A DNA stretch of 64,000 bases. Origin: Paenibacillus sp. Soil750 (GTDB taxonomy: Bacteria > Bacillota > Bacilli > Paenibacillales > NBRC-103111). The notes beneath the pieces were generated by a model. It did no database searches and was not told where the DNA came from. It saw nothing but the letters and a program-made list of their open reading frames with translations. Both the position numbers and the translations under genes were made by a program. The stretch is taken from NCBI RefSeq assembly GCF_001428045.1, contig NZ_LMSD01000040.1:248096-312095 (forward strand), read 5' to 3'. Positions 17,750 through 27,464 of this stretch are shown in pieces (the first letter of the stretch is position 1; each line of letters begins with the position of its first letter).

Positions 17750-18616
17750 TCAAGCTTTAAGACCCGTCGTAACGATTCCCTGAACGAAATATCTCTGCGC
17801 AAATAAGAAGAGCAGCATGAGTGGAAGAACGACAAGCGTTGTAGCGGCCATCAATAGATTCCACTCTACGCTCGTTTCCCCCCGAAACATCGTTAAACCC
17901 AGCTGCACCGTTCTCATCTGCTCCGAGTTGGTCATAATAAGCGGCCACATATAATCGTTCCAGGTGGACGTTGTTTTGAAAATGGCTAATGTGGCTAGCA
18001 CTGGCTTGCTCAATGGTAAATAGATTTGATAGAACACACGCCATGTGGATGCTCCGTCAATTTGCGCCGCTTCATCCAAGGCGCGCGGGAACGTTAAGAA
18101 GAACTGGCGGCATAAAAAGATACCGAACGAACCTGCTACAAACGGGAAAATCAAACCCGTATAGCTATTAATAAATCCAATGCCGCCCGCTCCGAACAGA
18201 TCGTTGCCTCCGGCCAAAGGAAACGTCTTCATCATCAGAAACGTTGGAATCATCGTCACTTGTGAAGGTACCATGATCCCAATTAAGACGGAGAAAAAGA
18301 GCACATCCCGCCCAGGAAAACGCAGTCGCGCAAAGGCGTAGCCCGCCATGGAATTCAAAATAAGACTTGCCGCAACCGTAATCAAGGTGACAACAAACGA
18401 GTTATAGAAATAACGAAGCCAATCACCCTTGGACATGGCTACGACATAATTATGCCACATCCATTTATGGGGAATGAACGAAAAAGTAGGTGATTGGATT
18501 TCTCCCATCGTTTTGAACGAAGTTACCACCATGAGCAGGAACGGACATAACATGATGACAGCAATAATAAACATAAGGGCTGATAAACCAATTTTACTTC
18601 CTAATTTACCTTTCAA
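17750..18616 (-). CDS. Sugar ABC transporter permease, MalG type
   Basis: The second permease of the sulfatase-linked importer. I start it at TTG 18616, because AAGGAGG lies 8 nt upstream. A longer frame to 18691 exists but would overlap the previous gene without a ribosome site. The 288-residue product has six helices and the EAA loop DEAAQIDGASTWRVFYQIYL (about residues 187-206). Transport of a sulfated mono- or oligosaccharide is inferred from the neighbouring sulfatase. Confidence 0.9.
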   Translation of the reverse strand: MKGKLGSKIGLSALMFIIAVIMLCPFLLMVVTSFKTMGEIQSPTFSFIPHKWMWHNYVVAMSKGDWLRYFYNSFVVTLITVAASLILNSMAGYAFARLRFPGRDVLFFSVLIGIMVPSQVTMIPTFLMMKTFPLAGGNDLFGAGGIGFINSYTGLIFPFVAGSFGIFLCRQFFLTFPRALDEAAQIDGASTWRVFYQIYLPLSKPVLATLAIFKTTSTWNDYMWPLIMTNSEQMRTVQLGLTMFRGETSVEWNLLMAATTLVVLPLMLLFLFAQRYFVQGIVTTGLKA

Positions 18617-18641
18617 CCTGAATTCCTCCTTTCCAACTTGA

Positions 18642-19574
18642 TTAATCGACATCCAGATCGTTGCCTTGATTGCCATACTTGAAATTCGCAAGTGTAATCA
18701 CGAGCGTAATGACGAAGAGCACCATGGCCATCGCTGATGCGTAGCCCATTTGAAAGTCCTGAAAACCGCGCAAATAAATTTGGTGAACAACCGTTGTCGT
18801 TGAGCCCATCGGCCCGCCATTCGTCAGAATGTTGACTTGCTCGAATACCATGAAGGAATTAATGCACGTCATTATGAGGATGAAGAAGGTGGTTGGCTTC
18901 AGCATCGGAACGGTAACCATCCAGAACTGTTTAAACTTAGAAGCGCCGTCCATATGAGCGGCTTCATATAAACTGGAAGGAATCGATTGCAGCCCCGCTA
19001 AATAAATGATCATCGAATACCCGATTGATTTCCAAATGCTCATGATCACGATGGACAGCATCGCCGTCTTAGGCTCATACAACCATTGGACTGGATCCAG
19101 CCCTATTGACTTGAAGAGACGATTCGCAATCCCCAAGGATGGGTCATAAATCCAGAGCCAAATCATCGAGACGGCCACCATGGATGTCACATTCGGCACA
19201 TAGATGCTGGCGCGGGCAAATACTTTGCCGAAGATGCCGCCATTTAGCAGTACAGCTAGCACAAGCCCGAGCGAAATCTGTGGAATAATCGTCCACAGTG
19301 CGTAGATACACGTATTCGTCAGAGCCTTAGCAAACTGCGCATCATGCAGTAAGCGTGTATAGTTTTGCAAGCCGATGAACGACGGGCTGCTATAGAAGTT
19401 ATAGTTTGTGAAGCTGTAGTACAAACTCACCACTAGCGGTATAAATATAAAAGCAAAATAAATTAAATACCCAGGAGCTATCATCGCATAACCGGCGTAA
19501 TCAATACCCAATCGACGCATCGATCTTCTTCGGCTCATGACCCCTTGAGCATCGGCCGTTGTTGTCGGCTTCAT
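18642..19574 (-). CDS. Sugar ABC transporter permease, MalF type
   Basis: The first permease of the sulfatase-linked importer, 310 residues from ATG 19574 (AGGTGG 6 nt upstream; the ATG at 19589 has no ribosome site). It has six hydrophobic helices and the EAA loop YEAAHMDGASKFKQFWMVTV. It lies 25 nt upstream of the MalG-type partner and about 80 nt after the binding-protein gene. No ATPase gene is nearby, as is common when an MsmX-type ATPase is shared between importers. Confidence 0.92.
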   Translation of the reverse strand: MKPTTTADAQGVMSRRRSMRRLGIDYAGYAMIAPGYLIYFAFIFIPLVVSLYYSFTNYNFYSSPSFIGLQNYTRLLHDAQFAKALTNTCIYALWTIIPQISLGLVLAVLLNGGIFGKVFARASIYVPNVTSMVAVSMIWLWIYDPSLGIANRLFKSIGLDPVQWLYEPKTAMLSIVIMSIWKSIGYSMIIYLAGLQSIPSSLYEAAHMDGASKFKQFWMVTVPMLKPTTFFILIMTCINSFMVFEQVNILTNGGPMGSTTTVVHQIYLRGFQDFQMGYASAMAMVLFVITLVITLANFKYGNQGNDLDVD

Positions 19575-19657
19575 CACGTACCACCTCATTTCATCTGGTT
19601 AAAAGTGGAGTCGCCTGTAAGAAACCGGCTTAAGCCTTCTCACAGACGACTCCTGTC

Positions 19658-20962
19658 TTACTTAGCGATTAGGTTCGGCAGTTCTTTCGTTAACTGCTCT
19701 GCAGCATCCTTCATAGCTTGTGCCGCTGTCTTTTTGCCATAATAAGCCTCTTCTAGATTCATGCTAATAAACTCATACATTTTGCTGGAGTAGGTCACTT
19801 TAGCTGCGCCCTGCCCATAGGTCACGGCGTCGAAGATGGCACCGTTCATTTCTGGATTTTCTTTAATATAATCGTCTTTCAAGGATTTTCTCACGACAGG
19901 CGTGCCTAACTCTTTGTATCGCTTCCACGTCTCTTCTTTGGCCATCACCGTTTGCATAAACTCGAATGCTAGATCCTTGTTTTTGCTCTGTGAGCTCATA
20001 AATAGCAACCGCATACCCGCGAAAGTCGCTTTCGTTTTACGTGTGATCGGACCTGCTACCCCAATTTGCCCCTTCAGCTCCGGATGATCCTTTTGCAGGC
20101 TTGTAAATGCCGCAGGACTATCGTAAGCGATCGCCGCTTTCCCGTTCGGGAACAAATTCTCATTCGATTTCGTGGAATCGTTTGGAATCGTGATCCCTTG
20201 TTTCACCATATCGACGAGGTACTGCGTCGCTTCAATCGACTCAGGTGAGTCGAAAAGCGGTGTATTTTTATCCTGATCGATGATTTTTCCGTTATTCTGA
20301 AGGACGAAGGACTGCCATAAGGTCCAGCCAGTTGCCGTCGGAATCGCGAAACCTGCCATTGTTGTCGTTGCGCCATCTTTCTTCGTCAACTTCTCCGCAT
20401 ATTGCTTTAGCTCGTCCCAGTTCGCAGGTGGTTTCTCGGGATCTAGACCCGCAGCTTTGAACAAATCTTTCCGCCATAATAGAACCCGTGGATCCGGAAT
20501 AAAGCCAATACCGTACAGCTTCCCTTTGTAGGTACCTGTGTCCACAACGCTTTCCATCATATCGCTCTTATCAGCCCATTTACTGGCATACGCATCTAAC
20601 GACTCATATTGCCCCAAATTCGCCCGCTGAGCTAAGGAGGCTAGTGTATAAGACAGCACGTCTGGCGACGTTCCACTGGCGTAAGCAGCATTCAGCTTCG
20701 TCTCCATATCCGTACCGAAAGGCACCTCGCTATAGGACACCTTAACGCCCGGATGCGAGCCTTCAAATTCACCCATGACCCGCTTCCAATACGCATTCTC
20801 TGCAGGGTCCGTACCAGCTCTCCAAAACGTTAGTGTTTTGCTCCCTTTCGCAGCGCCATCACTCTTCTCGTTCAATTGCTCTGTGTTACTGCTACAGCCA
20901 CTCAGCACAATACTGGTTAACAGCACCGCACCCAATCCACCGGCCACCCATTGTTTTCTCAT
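19658..20962 (-). CDS. Extracellular sugar-binding lipoprotein, family 1 type
   Basis: The lipid-anchored binding protein of the sulfatase-linked importer, 434 residues. The signal ends in the lipobox LSGC (Cys near 23), followed by SSNTEQ. The body resembles MalE/UgpB-like proteins (TLTFWRAGTDPAENAYWKRV opening). The start has GGGAGG 9 nt upstream. It is the first gene of its operon and lies downstream of, and separated by a terminator from, a YesM/YesN pair that probably controls it. Confidence 0.93.
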   Translation of the reverse strand: MRKQWVAGGLGAVLLTSIVLSGCSSNTEQLNEKSDGAAKGSKTLTFWRAGTDPAENAYWKRVMGEFEGSHPGVKVSYSEVPFGTDMETKLNAAYASGTSPDVLSYTLASLAQRANLGQYESLDAYASKWADKSDMMESVVDTGTYKGKLYGIGFIPDPRVLLWRKDLFKAAGLDPEKPPANWDELKQYAEKLTKKDGATTTMAGFAIPTATGWTLWQSFVLQNNGKIIDQDKNTPLFDSPESIEATQYLVDMVKQGITIPNDSTKSNENLFPNGKAAIAYDSPAAFTSLQKDHPELKGQIGVAGPITRKTKATFAGMRLLFMSSQSKNKDLAFEFMQTVMAKEETWKRYKELGTPVVRKSLKDDYIKENPEMNGAIFDAVTYGQGAAKVTYSSKMYEFISMNLEEAYYGKKTAAQAMKDAAEQLTKELPNLIAK

Positions 20963-21146
20963 ATATAAGAGCCTCCCTTAAGCTTTATCTGCCAACATGT
21001 TCATTATAAAAAATAGGGCCAGCCCGCAGTGAAACTGTATTCCGCACTTTCTGACCAAATGCATGCTTGCCCGAGCATCCCATCTCACGAGTATCCGTCT
21101 TATAGCACATTTTTCCTTTGGTATGCAAAAATATTCCGATTCCAAG

Positions 21147-21174
21147 AAAAAAACACCGCTCCATTAGCGGTGTT
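21147..21174 (-). terminator. Terminator of the first YesMN pair
   Basis: On the minus strand GAACACCGC pairs with GCGGTGTTT and is followed by T's; it overlaps the stop codon of the response regulator. The binding-protein operon below needs its own promoter. Confidence 0.88.
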
Positions 21175-22787
21175 CAACGATGTTTGGAACCTTGATAGGA
21201 TTCCATATAGTCATGAGGGGATGAGCCTGTATATTTTCGGAACAGCTTAATAAAGTAACTCGCATTGGCATAACCAACGCGTTCGGCAACTTCGGATACC
21301 TTCAGCGGTCTCGTTCTCAGGAGCTGCATGGCATGCTCTAGTCTAACCTGCATCAAGTATTCGTTGAAATTCGTACCTGTTTCTTTCTTGAACAACTCGC
21401 TGAAATAGTTGCGGCTCAGATGGACTTGTTCAGCTACCTGTTGCAATGTCAACTCTTCCGTAAAGCGGCTTTGAATAAAGTCGCAAGCGCCTTGCACGGC
21501 TTCTCCATATTTACGCCGATAGGATTCGATCCAATTCACGATCATATCGACCATCCGCAGAGTCCAGTCTCTCAGCTGTAGAAAGGTCGTTAGCTGCACA
21601 ACCTCCATATGCGCTTCGCTGTAAAGGAGGTCCAGCTTGCTGGCTGGCACCTGATAACTTCTTGCCTTGTTGACCATGGCGTAGGTTAATTCCAGGACAA
21701 CAGCCCTTGCTTGCTTTGCTGATAAGGTGTGATGCTTTGCCATCGTATCCAAGAATTCGCGACAAGCTGCCGATGCCTGTCCCAGTTGCCCAGACTCCAG
21801 AAAGCGATGAAAGGTATCTGGCACAGGGATAAGTTCGGTCGATGCTGCCCCACCAGTAGACTGCGCATAGACGATACTACGATCCTCATAGAACAAAGGC
21901 AATTGTAGCGCTTCTAGCGCCTCACGCGCCTGCTCGGGCATGAAAGTAAGCTGGCTATACGTTGTACTGATCCCTATGGCACACTGTACGCCTATATATT
22001 TGCGTAAGTTCTCCATGACTCGGCTAGCAACAAGCAGCAAGGACTCTCGCTGTGATTTCATACTGGAACTTCTAATATTGACCATCAGCATATACACATG
22101 ATCTTCATACTGGAACGAGCACCCATTGCCCGCTTCATTCAATAAGGTTTCATTGACGATATTCGTGACGGCTAGTTGGCGCAAATCTTCCTCTTTGATC
22201 TTCGGCTCGGAGCTCGGCAGCACGCCAAGGGCCAGTATGGTCATATTTTTCTCCGTTAAGACGATATCGAAGAGCTCCATTTTCTTATGAAAATCAGTTA
22301 TCTCCTGTTGACCGCCCAGCAAAAGCTCGCGTAGGTACACGGTGCGAAGCGCCAGTTGATTCTGATTCAATAAATTGCGCAGCGAGTTGATCTCTACAAG
22401 CTTGCTGTGATCAAGCTCCATGTCTGTCTCTATTTTGCCAAGAACCTCACTTAGACCCTGCAGCGTAATCTCCGCCTTGAGAATGTATTCACTGGCGCCG
22501 AATTTCAGTGCTTCCGCAGCGAATTGAAACTCATTGTAAGAACTGAAAATCACAGATCGAATGCGAGGAAGCTCCTGCTTCAAATTTTGAATCAACTCGA
22601 TTCCGTTCATGCCCGGCATTTTGACATCTGTTACGACTAAATCAACCGCATGATCTCGGCAAAACTGCAGGGCCTCAAGACCATTCGCTGACTCACCTGC
22701 TATGTGATAGGATCCTCCTAGCTTGGCGACGGTCATTTGAAACCACTCCCGAAAGATGGGTTCATCATCCACGATGAGAATATTCAT
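21174..22787 (-). CDS. YesN-type response regulator with AraC DNA-binding domain (first)
   Basis: A cytoplasmic transcription activator, 537 residues from ATG 22787. The receiver domain (1-120) has phospho-acceptor D54 and K in YILK. A central linker of about 300 residues follows. The C-terminal AraC/XylS domain (about 438-537) has two helix-turn-helices and the usual VGYANASYFIKLFRKYTG signature. The start codon overlaps the kinase stop as ATGA, so the two are translationally coupled. It probably activates the adjacent sulfated-sugar importer and sulfatase operon in response to extracellular sugar. Confidence 0.94.
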   Translation of the reverse strand: MNILIVDDEPIFREWFQMTVAKLGGSYHIAGESANGLEALQFCRDHAVDLVVTDVKMPGMNGIELIQNLKQELPRIRSVIFSSYNEFQFAAEALKFGASEYILKAEITLQGLSEVLGKIETDMELDHSKLVEINSLRNLLNQNQLALRTVYLRELLLGGQQEITDFHKKMELFDIVLTEKNMTILALGVLPSSEPKIKEEDLRQLAVTNIVNETLLNEAGNGCSFQYEDHVYMLMVNIRSSSMKSQRESLLLVASRVMENLRKYIGVQCAIGISTTYSQLTFMPEQAREALEALQLPLFYEDRSIVYAQSTGGAASTELIPVPDTFHRFLESGQLGQASAACREFLDTMAKHHTLSAKQARAVVLELTYAMVNKARSYQVPASKLDLLYSEAHMEVVQLTTFLQLRDWTLRMVDMIVNWIESYRRKYGEAVQGACDFIQSRFTEELTLQQVAEQVHLSRNYFSELFKKETGTNFNEYLMQVRLEHAMQLLRTRPLKVSEVAERVGYANASYFIKLFRKYTGSSPHDYMESYQGSKHR

Positions 22788-24595
22788 GCTGAAGTCGTCT
22801 CCTCCCATTTGTACAAAGCCGGAAGGCACACGCGTATCCGCGTTCCTACACCTTGCTCTGATTCCACATGTACGCCATATTTGACACCGTAGTAGAGTTG
22901 AATGCGCTCATGGACATTGCGAAGACCGCCTCCATGGGACGTCTGCCCTGCCTCTTCATCTGAACGCGGCTCCAACCATCCGTTAATCGCACTTTCTGAT
23001 TTCATACCGACACCGTCGTCCCTGATCTCAAACCAGATGTCGCCCTCCTGCATATACCCGCCAATCCAGAGCGTCCCCTTGCCCAGCTTCGCCTCCAAAC
23101 CGTGGAAAATAGCATTTTCCACCAATGGCTGCAAGATTAACTTGATCATTTTGAACGGCATAATCTCTTCATCGATCTCGTAGTGAACCTCTAGCCTGTC
23201 CCCCTGACGGATCTGCTGGATGTACATGTAATTGCGCAGCATGCTAACTTCCTCCTCAATCGGAATCAATTCATCATGCTTCGAAATCGATTGCTTTAAC
23301 AGCTTAACCAAGGCCACGATGACGGAATCCACTTTGTCGCTGTCATGTTTATGCAGCATGAAACGAATTGAGGTAAGCGTATTATACAGAAAATGCGGAT
23401 TAATTTGAGACTGCAGCGCTTTAAGCTCGGCATCTCTTTTTTGCTGTTGTTCACGGGTAATACCAACCATCAACTCATGCAGTCTAGCTACCATCTCATT
23501 GAATTTACGCGTCAGCATACCAATTTCATCATCCTGATGAACGGGAGTACGGACGGAGAGATCTCCCGTCTCGACCCTTGTAAAATCGCGGTAAAGCCGC
23601 TTTATCGGAATCGCTAGTCGTCTGGCCATGACATAGGAAGCGCCAATCGAAAGCAGAACAACGATAATAAATACGATAGAGACAATCAGCTGAATCTGAT
23701 TCAAGCTGCGGAGTACAACTTTGGTTGGTGTGTAGGACACCAGCTTCCATCCTGTTTTGCCTATCGTCTGAAAAGAAATCAACTGCTCCGCATTCGCTTC
23801 CTTATCGATAAAATAGCCAGAATCATAATGCTGAATTTTCTTGTAGTAGTCACGATTCGCTATATTCGTAGTGATCGCGCCATTCGCTTGAGCGGAAATA
23901 ATGCTGCCATCGTCACTTACGATGACAATTTCCCTCTGGTCGTCCAAGGCACCTTCGTACAAACTGCGAATGGTGTTGGCATTAACGCTAATGATTACCA
24001 TACCCGTGGGCGCGCCGCTTTCAAAGCGATTGCTGATTCTCACCGCATGAAAGGTGCTTCGACCGTCATCACCTCGGATAAGACCTGGAATCGGCTCTGT
24101 GATCCATAGCATACGCCCCTTCGCCTCCGCCGCACGTTGGAACCACGGTTCCCCGACGATATCACGAACTCGAATATTTTTGTTTAGCGGATTTGTCGTT
24201 TGTTCTAACCCGTTCAACCCCAATAAGGTGACATCGAATTGCAGCCTGCCGAATGAGTAAATGGAATTGGTGATCAGCCTTTCAAAGGTGGAGCGAAGCC
24301 GCACCTCTTCGTAACTGTTTTCCTGCACTTCTGCCGTAAAGGCGTAATTAATTTCATCGTTGAGATAAAAGGTGTTCGAAACCGCTATGACATCGTCTAG
24401 GAGCATGTCTGTCTTTTCTGAAATCTGCCCAAGCGTCTTCAAATTCGACTGACTTACTTGGGATTCGATTGAGCCCTTCGAAATTTGCAAGGTAATGATG
24501 CCAAATACGCCAAGAGGGATGAGGATCAGACACAGTGTCGAGATGAGGTATTTATTTTGAATACTGCTATTATGGATAAACCATTTACGAAGCAC
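22784..24595 (-). CDS. YesM-type sensor histidine kinase (first)
   Basis: A membrane sensor of 603 residues. Helices at about 14-36 and 301-323 enclose an extracellular dCache-like sensing domain. HAMP follows (about 324-376), then the His_kinase domain with H401 in QINPHFLYNT, and a C-terminal ATPase domain (N-box near LVENAIFHG, glycine boxes IRDDGVGM and GGGLRNV). The start is GTG with AGGAGG at 7-nt spacing. It phosphorylates the coupled YesN-type regulator. The ligand is unknown, probably a sugar or a loaded binding protein. Confidence 0.94.
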   Translation of the reverse strand: MLRKWFIHNSSIQNKYLISTLCLILIPLGVFGIITLQISKGSIESQVSQSNLKTLGQISEKTDMLLDDVIAVSNTFYLNDEINYAFTAEVQENSYEEVRLRSTFERLITNSIYSFGRLQFDVTLLGLNGLEQTTNPLNKNIRVRDIVGEPWFQRAAEAKGRMLWITEPIPGLIRGDDGRSTFHAVRISNRFESGAPTGMVIISVNANTIRSLYEGALDDQREIVIVSDDGSIISAQANGAITTNIANRDYYKKIQHYDSGYFIDKEANAEQLISFQTIGKTGWKLVSYTPTKVVLRSLNQIQLIVSIVFIIVVLLSIGASYVMARRLAIPIKRLYRDFTRVETGDLSVRTPVHQDDEIGMLTRKFNEMVARLHELMVGITREQQQKRDAELKALQSQINPHFLYNTLTSIRFMLHKHDSDKVDSVIVALVKLLKQSISKHDELIPIEEEVSMLRNYMYIQQIRQGDRLEVHYEIDEEIMPFKMIKLILQPLVENAIFHGLEAKLGKGTLWIGGYMQEGDIWFEIRDDGVGMKSESAINGWLEPRSDEEAGQTSHGGGLRNVHERIQLYYGVKYGVHVESEQGVGTRIRVCLPALYKWEETTSA

Positions 24596-24624
24596 GGTCT
24601 GACCTCCTTAGCGATCTAGTGTTT

Positions 24625-26199
24625 CTAGTGAATCAACCCTAACCATTTCCAATAAGGCACACACAGAAGTGCAAGCAGCAATACAGCTAATCCGTAAGCG
24701 AATGCAACCTTCTGGCCTTGTCGATGGCTAAACGCTTTCCCTTCGGAACTATAGTAAGCCGTTAAATACGTCGGCGATTGATAAGCGAAAAAGAACGGGT
24801 CTGTTGACAATAGTACCACGAATACGAGAATCCATGGGTGAACCCCCGCTTGATCGGCCAGCGGCAGGAGTGCCGTGACCAGCAAAATAACAGCGGGATC
24901 GTCCCTGACGATCAACGTGACGATGAACGAGAGCACGATAACCGCAGCCAGGAAGAAGAACGGCGACGTTACGAAAACGCCCATATGCTGGCCTAGGAAT
25001 GATGACAAGGCTTCGACAAGTCCAAGCTCGTTGGCGGCTGCCGAGAAGCTGAAGGCTACGCCGAGGAACAGCAGGAAGGTCCAGTCGATACCGGTTGAAA
25101 TGGTTTTGCGGTCCAGCACGCCGCTGATGACGAGTACGGCAAAACCAATAAGCATAATCCAAGCGCTGTCGATGCCATGGAGCGGCTGAAGTACCAGCAT
25201 AATGATGCAGCTCAGGACAGTTACGACGGCAATGCGCTCCTCGCGCGTCAACGGCCCTAGCAGTCGCAGCTGCTCGTCTAAGACATCGGCAGCAATCGGC
25301 TTAGCCGACGCTGTTTTGCGGAACATGATGAAGATGATGGCAAGCAGTACGCTGCTAAATATGATAAATGCCGGTAAGGCATAGATAAACCACTGAATCC
25401 AGTTCACAGGCGAAGCGCTGGTGACCAATCCGAAGGCTAGTACATTCGTGTACGAGCCTGTGAGCACGAACGGCGCTGTGAAGCCGTAGAAGAGCATAGC
25501 GGTAAGACCTAATCCTGCTGCGCCGTGGCTGCGTGCTCCGAATCCCATGGATTCGGACAGTGTCTGGGCAATCGGCACGCCGAGTGATACCTTCGCTGAG
25601 GAGGAAGGGATCATCGGGTTCAGCATGATACCGCCGGCCACGATGCCCCACAGCTGCCCGCGATAGTTAGCGGGGAAGCGCTTAAGGGCATGAAGGGAGA
25701 AGCGGTATAAGAAGCCCGACTTCGTAATCACGGCGCTCATCGCCATGATGAAGATCATGTACAGCCATGTCGGCGAGGCGAAGCCCGACAAGGCGACTTC
25801 CGGCTCGACGAGGCCACCGAGCACCCAGAGCATGGCCATGCCCAAGGCTACGATGTAGTCGGGCATGATGTTCACGATCCAGAGGATCACGGCGGCTAAG
25901 CCGATCCCGATGAAGTCCATGCCGTGGCGGGACAGCCCCGCGACGGGCTCGGCGATGTGGAAGCCGAACACCGAGGCCACGGCCAAGATGATCGCCGCTA
26001 GGCCCAGCCAGCGGCTGCGATCACCAAGCCTCCCCGCGCCTGCGGCGAGGCGCTCGCTCTTGCTTCTGGCCAGCATCTGCTTGGCCAGACCGAAGCTTTG
26101 GTCGCCGTTGCGCTTGGTCGACCCCGAGCTCGACAGCGCGGTTGACTCGCGAGCTGCAAATACTCGAGCGCAAGTTGGTTGCGCCCCAGCTTGCGGCAC
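24625..26199 (-). CDS. SLC13/DASS-family anion transporter, probably detached C-terminal part of a fused gene
   Basis: A polytopic symporter-like protein with about 11-12 helices, of the divalent anion:sodium symporter (citrate/dicarboxylate/sulfate) type. The typical hairpin sequences NPMIPSSSAKVSLGVPIA and a second DDPAVILLVTALLPLAD are present. The longest frame starts at ATG 26199 but has no ribosome site there, and the first 70 residues are soluble and overlap the upstream cNMP-binding gene in another frame. Those residues read naturally as a continuation of that gene's TPR-like region, so I think the two were one gene with a one-base frameshift near 26125-26145. Whether the transporter is still made is uncertain. 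Confidence 0.75.
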   Translation of the reverse strand: MPQAGAQPTCARVFAARESTALSSSGSTKRNGDQSFGLAKQMLARSKSERLAAGAGRLGDRSRWLGLAAIILAVASVFGFHIAEPVAGLSRHGMDFIGIGLAAVILWIVNIMPDYIVALGMAMLWVLGGLVEPEVALSGFASPTWLYMIFIMAMSAVITKSGFLYRFSLHALKRFPANYRGQLWGIVAGGIMLNPMIPSSSAKVSLGVPIAQTLSESMGFGARSHGAAGLGLTAMLFYGFTAPFVLTGSYTNVLAFGLVTSASPVNWIQWFIYALPAFIIFSSVLLAIIFIMFRKTASAKPIAADVLDEQLRLLGPLTREERIAVVTVLSCIIMLVLQPLHGIDSAWIMLIGFAVLVISGVLDRKTISTGIDWTFLLFLGVAFSFSAAANELGLVEALSSFLGQHMGVFVTSPFFFLAAVIVLSFIVTLIVRDDPAVILLVTALLPLADQAGVHPWILVFVVLLSTDPFFFAYQSPTYLTAYYSSEGKAFSHRQGQKVAFAYGLAVLLLALLCVPYWKWLGLIH

Positions 26200-27278
26200 A
26201 AATCAGCACCCCACTCGTAGACGGTGGTGAGCTGCTGCGCCGAATAAGCGGCGCCTCGCTGATCCAGCGCAGCCTCTACGATGGCCAAGCCCGCTTCAGG
26301 CGCGTGTTCCACGCAGTAGCGGACATAGGCCCACAAGACCGCGTAGCGCGCGACGAGCAGCTCGTCCGGGCAACGCCGAAGAGCTTGGCTGATTATCTGT
26401 TGCTGCCGCTCAGATTCGGCCAGGGCAGCTTCTGCTGCCATCTCCGCCTTTTCCACTACTTCACCCGCGGCAATAGCCGCCACATCCAGCGCCAGCTCCC
26501 ATTCATTGCGCGCAGCATAGACCTCAACCATCGACGCCCAATCACCTTCGGTCCGATAGTAATTCAAAGCCTGATCCACCCACAGCTGCTGCTGACGCTC
26601 ACCATACCGCTGTGGCAGAATGTCGAGCAGGACACGAGCGATTTCGGGCCGCATGTGAACGGAATCCCGCTCCACGTCCTGCTGGACGAACCGTCCTATA
26701 GCAGCGTAAGCCTGATCGGCTTCTTCTATTGTCATACCAAAGAGATGCTTAAGCAGATCATCGCGCACACTTGGCAAGCAAGCACACGTAAAAAGGAAAT
26801 CCCGCAACAACGCCGGCAGTAACTCCACCTCATGCAGTACCCATTGCGCTTTCGCTTCCTTGGAGGCTTGTAATCGACCGTTGGTTGATACCAACCGTTG
26901 CGAAAGCAGCCGAATGAAATAGGAAGAAATCTGCGGTTGCTCGATCACTAACCGATCGAAGGTCTCTCGATCAATATAGTAGAGAACGCTTTCTGAAGCT
27001 ATGATGGCCGTTGCTGATCTGGGTTCGTTCGTTAACAGCGCCATTTCCCCGAGCGTATCCCCATCCTGTAAACTCGCAAGTGACTGACGTGTACCATCTT
27101 GCTTCTGAGAGAACAGCTCGACTCTGCCACTCTCGATCAGATACATGCTATCACCAGGATCACCTTGCTCGAACAGCATATCTCCTGCTTGCCCTTTCAC
27201 CTTGTCTAATTTGCCCAGAAGCTTGGCTAACTCTATGTTAGAGAAGTCCTTAAACATCTCCATATCTTTAATTGCCAC
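25998..27278 (-). CDS. cNMP-binding domain and TPR-like protein, probably frameshifted at its 3' end
   Basis: Residues 1-120 form a cyclic-nucleotide-binding fold with an intact phosphate cassette (GEMALLTNEPRSATA), so it may sense cAMP-like nucleotides or act as a regulatory module. A helical region and TPR-like repeats follow to about LALEYLQLASQ. After that (below about 26130) this frame becomes Arg/Ala/Pro-rich and looks out of frame, while the overlapping frame continues plausibly into the SLC13 transporter. The start GTG 27278 is tentative (AAGGAG about 12 nt upstream); ATGs at 27263 and 27257 are alternatives. The protein probably gated or regulated the transporter. Confidence 0.7.
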   Translation of the reverse strand: MAIKDMEMFKDFSNIELAKLLGKLDKVKGQAGDMLFEQGDPGDSMYLIESGRVELFSQKQDGTRQSLASLQDGDTLGEMALLTNEPRSATAIIASESVLYYIDRETFDRLVIEQPQISSYFIRLLSQRLVSTNGRLQASKEAKAQWVLHEVELLPALLRDFLFTCACLPSVRDDLLKHLFGMTIEEADQAYAAIGRFVQQDVERDSVHMRPEIARVLLDILPQRYGERQQQLWVDQALNYYRTEGDWASMVEVYAARNEWELALDVAAIAAGEVVEKAEMAAEAALAESERQQQIISQALRRCPDELLVARYAVLWAYVRYCVEHAPEAGLAIVEAALDQRGAAYSAQQLTTVYEWGADLCRKLGRNQLALEYLQLASQPRCRARGRPSATATKASVWPSRCWPEARASASPQARGGLVIAAAGWA

Positions 27279-27396
27279 GAATGATCTACTCTCCTTGCAC
27301 GATGTATAACAATTCTCAAAGCTTTTTACTCCAAGAATACTGTACGCTTGGTATGACAAATTTGTCTACACAAATTGCTAGCAGCCTCCCGAACGC

Positions 27397-27437
27397 AAAA
27401 AAAGAAAGACCCTTAACCGAAGTTAAGAGCCTTTCTG
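27397..27437 (-). terminator. Terminator of the second csp gene
   Basis: On the minus strand AGAAAGGCTCTTAAC pairs with GTTAAGGGTCTTTCT around a TTCG tetraloop, followed by TTTTTTT. Confidence 0.93.
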
Positions 27438-27464
27438 GAGAATGCTATATTTGCAAGCTGAAGC

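Noticed and set aside
26100-26220. Programmed ribosomal frameshift between the cNMP/TPR and SLC13 frames
   Set aside because: I see no slippery heptamer or downstream pseudoknot at the junction; a lost base is the simpler explanation, though this is not proved.
26142-26822. A 226-codon open frame on the plus strand
   Set aside because: It is antisense to the cNMP/TPR gene, whose domains are clear on the other strand.
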